Source: Imtechella halotolerans (lineage in GTDB: Bacteria; Bacteroidota; Bacteroidia; Flavobacteriales; Flavobacteriaceae). Taken from it: 64,000 nucleotides of DNA. The translations under genes were made by a program, and so were the position numbers. The notes below the pieces were generated by a model, which was given only the letters and a program-made list of their open reading frames with translations, had not been told where the DNA came from and ran no database searches. Shown here piece by piece: positions 1 to 7,225 of the stretch (position 1 is its first letter; each line of letters starts with the position of its first letter). The stretch spans positions 989,001 to 1,053,000 of the forward strand of contig NZ_CP117969.2 in NCBI RefSeq assembly GCF_028743515.2, given 5' to 3'.

Positions 1-455
1 TTAAAGGGATTAAACTTGACAAAGCTAATTTTTCATTTGTTTGTGCTGATTTGAGCAACATTTCTGATTATGTAAAGCAAATTGACACTCCCACATTTAA
101 AATTTTAAAAAGAGCACTTCCAGGCCCTTATACCTTCATATTACCAGGAAACAATAATCTTCCCAAGGAATTCAAAAAGAAGAAAACAGTGGGTATCCGT
201 GTTCCTGATAATACCATCGCACAGTTGTTGGTCAAAGAACTCGGAAATCCTATTGTATCCACATCCATACATGATGAAGATGATTTATTAGAATATACCA
301 CGGATCCAGAACTTATTTTCGAAAAATGGGGAAATTTGGTGGATATGGTAATTGATGGAGGGTATGGCGATAATGTAGCATCAACTGTTATTGATCTCTC
401 TGAAGGAGAACCTGTAGTTGTAAGGGAGGGAAAAGGCGATATTTCTATTCTTTAA
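1..455 (+). CDS. Sua5/YciO/YrdC family protein, YciO-like (5' truncated)
   Basis: The reading frame is open from base 3, so the true start lies left of the window. A TTG at 51 is only an internal codon: the frame before it reads on as family-like sequence (VCADLSNISDY). Visible motifs are PGPYTFILPG, KKTVGIRVPDN, PIVSTSIHD and the C-terminal PVVVREGKGD. These fit the YciO branch better than TsaC. The fold binds nucleotides and double-stranded RNA. In TsaC/Sua5 it makes threonylcarbamoyl-AMP for the t6A tRNA modification; the exact role of YciO-type proteins is less certain. About two thirds of a typical protein of around 205 residues is present. Confidence 0.85.
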   Translation, partial: KGIKLDKANFSFVCADLSNISDYVKQIDTPTFKILKRALPGPYTFILPGNNNLPKEFKKKKTVGIRVPDNTIAQLLVKELGNPIVSTSIHDEDDLLEYTTDPELIFEKWGNLVDMVIDGGYGDNVASTVIDLSEGEPVVVREGKGDISIL

Positions 456-600
456 CTTACAGTCCCGTATATTTCTGTTTAGCTTCCAATCCATAGCCTC
501 TTTTTCACCTAAGGAACTATATTTGGTTAGTCAGTTATTTAAATAGAAAAATTAGACTAAACATTCTTTTTACCAGTTTCGGAATTCTAGTTTAGACAAC

Positions 601-641
601 AATAAAAAAATCCCCCGCCAATTGCGAGGGATTTTTTTATT
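601..641. terminator. Bidirectional rho-independent terminator
   Basis: Two 14-base arms (601-614 and 628-641) are perfect reverse complements. A run of seven A on the left and seven T on the right makes it work in either direction. It lies between the convergent YciO-like and OmpA-like genes. Confidence 0.85.
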
Positions 642-658
642 GTTATCGTATGTAATAC

Positions 659-1519
659 CTAGTTTATTTTAGGATCTTTCATACCTTCTTCAATCATTGT
701 ATAGAATTGATCGATTTTTGGTAATACAACAATACGTGTTCTGCGGTTTTTAGCTCTTTCTTGAGCAGTATCATTTCCAACTACAGGAACATATTGACTT
801 CTACCAGCAGCAGTCATACGCTTAGGATCTACTTTGAAATCATCTTGTAAAATACGTACCACAGCAGTAGCTCTTAATACACTTAAATCCCAGTTATCTT
901 TAATACTTGCAGTACGGATAGGCACGTTATCAGTGTGTCCTTCAACCATAAATTCAAAGTCAGGCTTGTTTTTAACTACAGTAGCCACTTTACCTAATAC
1001 CTCTTTAGCTTTGTTAGTTACCGTATAGCTTCCACTGCTGAACAATAGTTTGTCAGAAATAGACACGTATACAACTCCTTTTTCTACGCTAATTTCGATA
1101 TCTTGATCATCCAAGTTACCTAACACTCCTTTAAGACTTTGTACCAATGCAAGATTTACAGAATCTCTGCGGGTTACAGCATCTTGTAAACGACGGATAG
1201 TAAGGTCTTTTTCACGTAGGCTTTCTAATGATTTCTCAAGGTTTTCAGCACCTTTTTGAGTAAGGGTAGTTAGATTACCCATATTATTAATTAACTCTTG
1301 GTTATTTGCTCTTAAGATATCATTTTGCTCCTTAAGACTCTCTGCTCTAGCAGAAAGAGAAGCACGCTCCTCAAGACAAGAATTAAGCTTTACAGTTGCG
1401 GTGTTTAATAGGTCTTGTGTCTCTTTGTGTTGGGCTTCCAAATCAGAGTATTTCTTTTGAGAAACACAAGAAGTTAGCGTAATGGCAGCTACAGATGCCA
1501 GCATAACAATTTTTTTCAT
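659..1519 (-). CDS. OmpA-family lipoprotein
   Basis: 286 residues. A lipoprotein signal peptide (LTSC, Cys18) is followed by a helical, probably coiled-coil region (about 25-120) rich in Glu, Leu and Lys. The C-terminal peptidoglycan-binding OmpA domain covers about 145-275, with VEGHTDNVPI and a C-terminal RRTRIVV strand. The protein should be anchored in the outer membrane and hold peptidoglycan non-covalently, like Pal-type proteins. The ATG at 1519 puts the lipobox at the usual distance. It ends at the bidirectional terminator at 601-641 and is monocistronic or at the end of the HsdR_N-like/glycosyltransferase run. Confidence 0.9.
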   Translation of the reverse strand: MKKIVMLASVAAITLTSCVSQKKYSDLEAQHKETQDLLNTATVKLNSCLEERASLSARAESLKEQNDILRANNQELINNMGNLTTLTQKGAENLEKSLESLREKDLTIRRLQDAVTRRDSVNLALVQSLKGVLGNLDDQDIEISVEKGVVYVSISDKLLFSSGSYTVTNKAKEVLGKVATVVKNKPDFEFMVEGHTDNVPIRTASIKDNWDLSVLRATAVVRILQDDFKVDPKRMTAAGRSQYVPVVGNDTAQERAKNRRTRIVVLPKIDQFYTMIEEGMKDPKIN

Positions 1520-1587
1520 AAAAGTTGTGAATTAGATTTGTTTGTTTAGTAATTTTCATCAAAAAGCATGCCATCTAAAACAAAAAG

Positions 1588-2577
1588 TTACAAATCCGAA
1601 AATTTTCTTCGCTTCATAACAAAATAATTCCAAACAATTGAAAAATGGCGGAAATATTGATTTTGCCTAGGCTGACACCTTTTTTTATAAATCAGCGCTA
1701 AGTTACGATAAAAACTGAAATGGGCTCTTAAAATTGCCTTAAAATGAGCGGTTTCCCCCTTTGTAAGAAACCTAATACCTGCAACTCCATCCAACATCAT
1801 TCTAAAAAATATGATTGGGATTAATTGTCTTGTAGGAAGATTTTTTAATAGGAGATAAAGTCCGTTTCGAAAATTAAGAAATGACTTTTCAGGACTACCT
1901 TGGCTAAGGGTTGCCCCACCCACATGATACACTGTGGAAAGCCCGCAATAATATACGCTATATCCAGAGTTTTGTATTCTCCAGCATAAATCAATTTCTT
2001 CCTGGTGTGCAAAAAAATCGATGTCAAATCCTCCCAGAGAATTAAAAACATCCGCTTTTACAAATAAACAGGCACCAGTGGCCCAAAATACAGGAATGCT
2101 ATCATTGTATTGCCCATAGTCCTCTTCTAGAGTGTCAAATATTCTTCCACGGCAATACGGATATCCAAACTTATCTATAAATCCTCCAGCGGCCCCAGCA
2201 TACTCAAAATGTGTTTTATTTTTAAAATCTTTTATTTTGGGTTGTATTGCAGCTATACTGGAATTGGAGTTGAACAGTTTAACAATAGGATGTAACCAAC
2301 CATCAGTCACCTCCACATCTGAATTTAACAGGCAGTAAACTTCTTCCTTTACTTGTTTTAGGGCGTCATTATATCCTTGAGCGTATCCTCCATTTTCTTT
2401 GTTTTCTATGATTTTAATGGTTGGAAAATGTTCCTTAAGATACGGTATGGAAGTGTCTGTTGAAGCATTGTCAGCGACATATATAGAAGCCTCCGAGGAA
2501 AACTCGATGACAGAGGGTAAAAATTGTTCAAGCAGTTTTTTCCCATTCCAGTTAAGTATGACAACGGCTATTTTCAT
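1588..2577 (-). CDS. Family 2 glycosyltransferase
   Basis: 329 residues with a GT-A fold. The N-terminal VVILNWNGKKLLE, the NASTDTS nucleotide-binding stretch, the GYAQGYNDAL segment and the DXD-like NSDVEV motif (about 89-94) mark a GT2 enzyme of the rhamnosyl/dTDP-sugar transferase kind. A conserved EIDLCWRIQ segment supplies the likely catalytic acidic residues. It probably transfers a sugar from a nucleotide donor to an envelope glycan; donor and acceptor cannot be read from sequence. It starts 9 bases after the HsdR_N-like gene and is likely cotranscribed with it. Confidence 0.9.
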   Translation of the reverse strand: MKIAVVILNWNGKKLLEQFLPSVIEFSSEASIYVADNASTDTSIPYLKEHFPTIKIIENKENGGYAQGYNDALKQVKEEVYCLLNSDVEVTDGWLHPIVKLFNSNSSIAAIQPKIKDFKNKTHFEYAGAAGGFIDKFGYPYCRGRIFDTLEEDYGQYNDSIPVFWATGACLFVKADVFNSLGGFDIDFFAHQEEIDLCWRIQNSGYSVYYCGLSTVYHVGGATLSQGSPEKSFLNFRNGLYLLLKNLPTRQLIPIIFFRMMLDGVAGIRFLTKGETAHFKAILRAHFSFYRNLALIYKKRCQPRQNQYFRHFSIVWNYFVMKRRKFSDL

Positions 2578-2586
2578 GTGTAATGG

Positions 2587-3039
2587 TTATTTAACTATAG
2601 AGTAATCAGGTAATGTTTTTAAAAATCGATACTGCTGGGCCTGAAAATCAACCATACAGTAATAATGTGAGATGCCATTGGTAACCATAAGTATAGTCGC
2701 GTTTAAGGTCATATTATAGCGGGCTATCTGATCAAAAGTAGCTTGCGAAATAGAAACAGTTGGTGCCTTGCATTCTACCACCAAAAAAATGCTTCCATCC
2801 GGTCTATACACCACCACGTCATATCGTTTATTTAAGCCGTTTACTTTTAATTCCTTTTCTACATTAATCAGTGATTTTGGATAGTTTTTTTCATGTAGTA
2901 AATATTGAACTACGTGTTGACGCACCCATTCTTCTGGTTGAAGAACCACAAATTTTTTGCGAATCTCATCAAAGATATGCGTTTTATTTTCGCTATTTTT
3001 GAATCGAAAGTGATATGTGGGAAAATTTAAAAACTGCAT
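2587..3039 (-). CDS. Stand-alone HsdR_N-like (restriction endonuclease fold) protein
   Basis: 150 residues from the ATG at 3039, which begins MQFLNFPTYHFRF; nine upstream codons are also open, but the shorter form starts where the family normally starts. The core holds KRYDVVVY and VECKAP (about 109-114), the D...E-x-K signature of the type I restriction R-subunit N-terminal nuclease fold. No helicase, HsdM or HsdS gene is nearby, so this is not a restriction system. Small proteins of this kind are widespread in Bacteroidota next to holA, as here, where holA diverges from it. Function unknown; metal-dependent DNA or RNA cleavage is inferred from the fold only. Confidence 0.8.
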   Translation of the reverse strand: MQFLNFPTYHFRFKNSENKTHIFDEIRKKFVVLQPEEWVRQHVVQYLLHEKNYPKSLINVEKELKVNGLNKRYDVVVYRPDGSIFLVVECKAPTVSISQATFDQIARYNMTLNATILMVTNGISHYYCMVDFQAQQYRFLKTLPDYSIVK

Positions 3040-3124
3040 AGTGCAAATATGCAAAATTACTCTCACTCTCTAAGGATTTGACTTTATTTTCATAGAACAA
3101 ATCCCTAAAGATTCAACATGATTT

Positions 3125-4129
3125 ATGGAAGAAATTAAAAAGCTGATAGCAGAAATACAGAAAGGAAATATTCAACCCGTCTATTTTTTAATGGGAGATG
3201 AACCCTATTATATAGATAGATTTTCAGAATATATTGCTACCACCATTCTAACAGAAGAAGAAAGGGGATTTAACCAAATGGTTTTATATGGTCGTGATGT
3301 GTCAGTGATGGACATAATAAGTAATGCAAAGCGATATCCAATGATGGCTGATAAACAGGTTATTATTGTAAAAGAAGCTCAAGACCTTTCAAGGACCATT
3401 GATGATTTAGCCACCTATGTCGAACAGCCACAACCCACTACAGTTTTAGTGATCTGTTATAAGTATAAGACATTAGACAAACGTAAAAAGCTGTATAAGG
3501 CATTGCAAAAAAAGGGAGTACTTTTTGAAAGCAAAAAAATGTACGAGAATCAAGCAGGTGAGTGGATTCGCAAGCGACTGGCCTCTAATGGATATACCAT
3601 TACCCCTAAAGCGGCTCAAATGTTAGTGGAATTTTTAGGTATTGAGTTAAGTAAGATTGACAACGAATTACAAAAATTACAACTTATCATACCAACAGGT
3701 AGTCAAATAACACCTGAGATCATAGAAGAAAATATTGGTATTAGTAAGGATTTTAACAATTTTGAGCTCAAAAAGGCCGTTGCCGAACGTGATGTAGTGA
3801 GAGCTACTCGAATCATTACCTATTTTGGTCAAAATCCAAAAGATAACCCAATAGTTGTAACCATGGGGATACTTTTCTCCTTTTTCCAGCAATTATTACA
3901 ATATCATGGCTTAACCGATCATAGCCCGAAGCATGTAGCTTCATCACTGAAAATAAATCCCTATTTTGTAGGTGAAATACAAACGGCAGCTAGAAACTAT
4001 CCCATGAAAAGAGTGAGTGGTATCATTGCCTCATTACGTGAAATTGACATGAAAAGTAAGGGAGTAGGTGCTGCTAATCTATCTCAAGCAGATTTACTTA
4101 AAGAAATGCTCATAAAAGTTATGGCGTAA
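3125..4129 (+). CDS. holA: DNA polymerase III subunit delta
   Basis: 334 residues, the usual length. The N-terminus reads PVYFLMGDEPYYIDR, the typical HolA opening in which the P-loop of clamp-loader relatives is degenerate. The end, GVGAANLSQADLLKEML, matches the C-terminal collar region. The protein opens the beta sliding clamp inside the clamp-loader complex during replication. The ATG at 3125 puts the conserved opening at about residue 18. It diverges from the HsdR_N-like gene across about 85 bases, and its terminator at 4130-4157 is shared with the convergent DoxX gene. Confidence 0.92.
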   Translation: MEEIKKLIAEIQKGNIQPVYFLMGDEPYYIDRFSEYIATTILTEEERGFNQMVLYGRDVSVMDIISNAKRYPMMADKQVIIVKEAQDLSRTIDDLATYVEQPQPTTVLVICYKYKTLDKRKKLYKALQKKGVLFESKKMYENQAGEWIRKRLASNGYTITPKAAQMLVEFLGIELSKIDNELQKLQLIIPTGSQITPEIIEENIGISKDFNNFELKKAVAERDVVRATRIITYFGQNPKDNPIVVTMGILFSFFQQLLQYHGLTDHSPKHVASSLKINPYFVGEIQTAARNYPMKRVSGIIASLREIDMKSKGVGAANLSQADLLKEMLIKVMA

Positions 4130-4157
4130 AAAAAGCGGCAATTTTAAGCCGCTTTTT
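4130..4157. terminator. Bidirectional terminator between holA and doxX-like gene
   Basis: Ten-base arms 4130-4139 and 4148-4157 (AAAAAGCGGC / GCCGCTTTTT) pair perfectly around an 8-base loop and carry A and T tracts on both sides. Confidence 0.9.
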
Positions 4158-4159
4158 AG

Positions 4160-4549
4160 TTATTTGTTTTTTTGTAGGACACCATCTAAACTGAATTTAC
4201 CCCCACCTAATAGGGCAATAGATGTAAACATGATTAGGTACAATAACGACATTTCCTTTTGGGACAAAGGATCTCCAGCATGTGCCACAAAAGCAGCTAC
4301 AAACATTGTAATTGCCGGAAAGATTGCCATTAATCGGGTTTTAAAACCTACAATAATAATGATCGGGATAATAAATTCTCCCAGCGCAGTAAGTCCCAAT
4401 GAAATAGTGGGCCCCAAGCCTAAGAAATTCATAAATTGAATCTCTTCTCCTGAAAATAACTTCATAAATTTTCCGTAACCATGTGTTAACATGAGTGCAG
4501 AAGTGCCAACTCTAAGAAGGGCAAGACCTAAATGATAAGGTGTATTCAT
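4160..4549 (-). CDS. DoxX-family membrane protein
   Basis: 129 residues with four predicted membrane helices. LGLALLRVGTSALMLTHGYGK opens helix 1, and a GEFIIPIIIIVGFKTR loop and an HAGDPLSQKEM stretch lie further on, as in DoxX/DoxD proteins. Members are inner-membrane proteins, some linked to quinone or thiol redox chemistry, but this branch has no assigned activity. Single gene flanked by terminators on both sides (4130-4157 and 4588-4616). Confidence 0.85.
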   Translation of the reverse strand: MNTPYHLGLALLRVGTSALMLTHGYGKFMKLFSGEEIQFMNFLGLGPTISLGLTALGEFIIPIIIIVGFKTRLMAIFPAITMFVAAFVAHAGDPLSQKEMSLLYLIMFTSIALLGGGKFSLDGVLQKNK

Positions 4550-4587
4550 CGCTTTTTTTTTGTGAAAATAAGTAAATTATAGGATAA

Positions 4588-4616
4588 AAAAAATCTTGCT
4601 AATAGCAAGATTTTTT
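4588..4616 (-). terminator. Rho-independent terminator after the first E1 dehydrogenase gene
   Basis: Arms 4588-4600 and 4604-4616 pair perfectly around an AAT loop, with the poly-A run giving a U tract on the minus transcript. It lies 20 bases past the stop at 4637. Confidence 0.85.
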
Positions 4617-4636
4617 AGTACTGTATAACTAATTGA

Positions 4637-7048
4637 TTACATGAACTTAGGGAAATCTGAAGGCGAAGCCTCATGCATTATTTGATACACTTTTTCAAAA
4701 ATATCTTCTGCATTCGGTTTTGAGAAATAATCTCCATCCGTCCCATAAGCAGGACGGTGTGGTTGTGCAGCTAGTGTCTGTGGAGCACTATCCAAGAACT
4801 CATAAGCTCCTTGTTTTTCTACAATTTCTTGTAATATATAGGCTGAGGCCCCTCCTGGAACATCTTCATCGATTACCAGAAGACGATTCGTCTTAGCTAC
4901 ACTCTTTACAATATCGTGATTAAGATCAAATGGAATCAAAGACTGAACATCAATAACTTCAGCATCAATTCCAACTTCCATGAGCTCCTTTGCAACTTGC
5001 TCAACGATACGAAGGGTAGAACCATACGATACCAAGGTAATATCAGACCCTTCTTTCACGGTTTCAACAACACCTATAGGAGTACGGATTTCACTCAGAT
5101 TTTCAGGCATTTTTTCTTTAAGTCTATACCCATTTAAACACTCAACTACCAGTGCTGGTTGATCTCCTTGCAGTAGGGTATTGTAAAATCCAGCAGCTTT
5201 TGTCATATTTCTAGGTACAAGAACATAAATCCCTTTTAATAGATTTATAATTCCTCCCATCTGTGATCCGGCATGCCAGATTCCTTCAAGACGGTGTCCA
5301 CGTGTTCTTACAATTAAAGGTGCCTTTTGTTTTCCGGCCGTGCGATAATGTAGTGTTGCTAAATCATCACTCATTATTTGTAAGGCATATAGAATATAGT
5401 CAAGATATTGAATTTCAGCAATGGGGCGCAGACCTCTCATCGCCATTCCAATTCCTTGTCCTAGGATAGTGGCTTCACGGATACCAGCATCGGCCACACG
5501 AAACTCACCATATTTTTCTTGCAGACCTTCAAGACCTTGGTTAACATCTCCAATGTTCCCACTATCTTCCCCAAAAATCAATACTTCAGGATAGTTAGCA
5601 AAAAGAGCATCAAAATTATCGCGAAGCACAACACGTCCGTCAACCACTTCGCTTTGGTCCGAATAGATAGGCTTTACCTCCTTGATGTGTAAAGGATTCA
5701 ACGCAGATTCACTGTAAAGGTGAGAACTATATCTAGGTTGAATACTTTGGTATTGCTGCTTTATCCAACTCTTTAATTGATGTACTGCAGTGATATCTTC
5801 TCGTAATGTATATCTAAGTGTTTTACGGGCTGCAGACATAATATCCTTACGAGTAGGCTCATCTATCGCAATTAAGTCGTTTTTAATTTTATTAATGAAC
5901 ACTTTGTTGCTACTGTCATCAATGATCGATTGTAATAGCGTTACAAGAGTATTTTTTTCTTGTTTTATAGGAGTAATAAATGCATCCCATGCATTTTTCT
6001 TTCCTTCACGAACTTGCTTTTTTGCGTTTTTATCTATTTCTGAAAGTTCATCTTCAGTAGCGATGCCATTTTCGATAATCCAAGCACGGAATTTTACATT
6101 ACAATCATGTTCACTTTCCCATTGTAAACGTTCCTTGCTCTTGTAACGTTCATGTGACCCCGAAGTAGAATGTCCTTGAGGCTGTGTTAGTTCAAGAACA
6201 TGAACCAACACTGGGATATGTTGTTCACGAGCAATTTTTCCTGCCTTTTCAAAAGTGTCCATTAAGGCTGGATAATCCCACCCTTCAACAGTTATGATTT
6301 CATATCCGGCTTGATTTTCATCACGTTGGAAGCCTTTAAGAATTTCAGAAATATTTTCTTTGGTTGTTTGGTATTTGGCATGTACTGAGATTCCATACTC
6401 ATCATCCCAAACACACATCACCATTGGTACTTGCAATACGCCAGCTGCATTAATGGTCTCAAAAAATAGACCTTCACTGGTACTTGCGTTTCCTATAGTG
6501 CCCCATGCTACTTCATTACCGTTATTTGAAAAGTTCTCGGCCTGAATGCCCGACACATTTCTATAGATTTTTGAGGCTTGAGCTAATCCCAGAAGACGAG
6601 GCATTTGTCCGGCAGTAGGAGAAATGTCACCACTACTATTTTTTTGTTGTGTTAGATTTACCCAATTTCCGTTTTCATCAAGACTATGAGTTGCAAAATG
6701 TCCCCCCATTTGGCGGCCAGCACTCATTGGATCGTGAGCGATATCAGTATGCGCGTATAAACCTGCAAAAAATTGTTCAATAGTCAATTTGTCAATAGCC
6801 ATCATGAAGGTTTGATCACGATAATAACCACTGCGAAAATCTCCATTACGGAATGCACGTGCCATAGCCAATTGAGGCAATTCTTTCCCATCTCCAAAAA
6901 TTCCGAATTTAGCCTTACCGGTAAGTACTTCTCTTCGGCCTAATAAACTACATTCACGACTAATAACGGCGATTGAATAATCGTGTAATACTTGCTCTTT
7001 GAAATCTTGAAATGAAATAGACTCTGACACAACTGATTTTGATTGCAT
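4637..7048 (-). CDS. Fused alpha/beta E1 component of a 2-oxoacid dehydrogenase (803 aa)
   Basis: E1-alpha-like part about 20-340, linker, and E1-beta-like part about 470-800 (FGEDSGNIGDVNQGL, ADAGIREATILGQGIGMAMRG, and DEDVPGGASAYILQE near the end). It should decarboxylate a branched-chain or other 2-oxoacid with thiamine diphosphate and pass the acyl group to a lipoyl E2; no E2 or E3 gene is in the window. The usual GDG...NN cofactor motif is changed: GNASTSEG (186-193) and WDDEYG (214-219). Compared with ordinary E1-alpha, Asp and Asn appear exchanged, so Mg2+ could still be held. Start chosen at the ATG at 7048, because an upstream in-frame ATG at 7075 falls inside the -7 box. A second, shorter fusion is at 52233-54239. 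Confidence 0.85.
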   Translation of the reverse strand: MQSKSVVSESISFQDFKEQVLHDYSIAVISRECSLLGRREVLTGKAKFGIFGDGKELPQLAMARAFRNGDFRSGYYRDQTFMMAIDKLTIEQFFAGLYAHTDIAHDPMSAGRQMGGHFATHSLDENGNWVNLTQQKNSSGDISPTAGQMPRLLGLAQASKIYRNVSGIQAENFSNNGNEVAWGTIGNASTSEGLFFETINAAGVLQVPMVMCVWDDEYGISVHAKYQTTKENISEILKGFQRDENQAGYEIITVEGWDYPALMDTFEKAGKIAREQHIPVLVHVLELTQPQGHSTSGSHERYKSKERLQWESEHDCNVKFRAWIIENGIATEDELSEIDKNAKKQVREGKKNAWDAFITPIKQEKNTLVTLLQSIIDDSSNKVFINKIKNDLIAIDEPTRKDIMSAARKTLRYTLREDITAVHQLKSWIKQQYQSIQPRYSSHLYSESALNPLHIKEVKPIYSDQSEVVDGRVVLRDNFDALFANYPEVLIFGEDSGNIGDVNQGLEGLQEKYGEFRVADAGIREATILGQGIGMAMRGLRPIAEIQYLDYILYALQIMSDDLATLHYRTAGKQKAPLIVRTRGHRLEGIWHAGSQMGGIINLLKGIYVLVPRNMTKAAGFYNTLLQGDQPALVVECLNGYRLKEKMPENLSEIRTPIGVVETVKEGSDITLVSYGSTLRIVEQVAKELMEVGIDAEVIDVQSLIPFDLNHDIVKSVAKTNRLLVIDEDVPGGASAYILQEIVEKQGAYEFLDSAPQTLAAQPHRPAYGTDGDYFSKPNAEDIFEKVYQIMHEASPSDFPKFM

Positions 7049-7072
7049 GTATAAATGGTTTTTGAACAGAAA

Positions 7073-7103
7073 CAAAAGTAATGAAAAGAAGTGGTTTTTA
7101 CAA
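7073..7103 (-). promoter_or_regulatory. Bacteroidota-type promoter of the first E1 gene
   Basis: On the minus strand TACTTTTG (7080-7073) matches the TAnnTTTG -7 box, with TTG (7103-7101) 20 bases upstream as the -33 box. Transcription would begin near 7066 and give a short leader before the ATG at 7048. Confidence 0.65.
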
Positions 7104-7225
7104 TCTTAATCCACAATAAAATATTGATAATAGTGTAGTCTTTTCGATATTTTACTAAGAATAATTCAAAAAAAACTCAAAAATTAGATTTTGATTAAAT
7201 ACTTTTCAATGCCCTGATAAGTCCA

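Noticed and set aside
2587-3039. Type I restriction-modification system
   Set aside because: Only an HsdR_N-like domain is present. There is no helicase, methylase or specificity gene, so calling it a restriction system would be wrong.
5790-6146. 118-codon open frame on the plus strand inside the first E1 gene
   Set aside because: It is antisense to the coding region of a clear E1 protein, has no homologue-like motif and no ribosome or promoter signal of its own.
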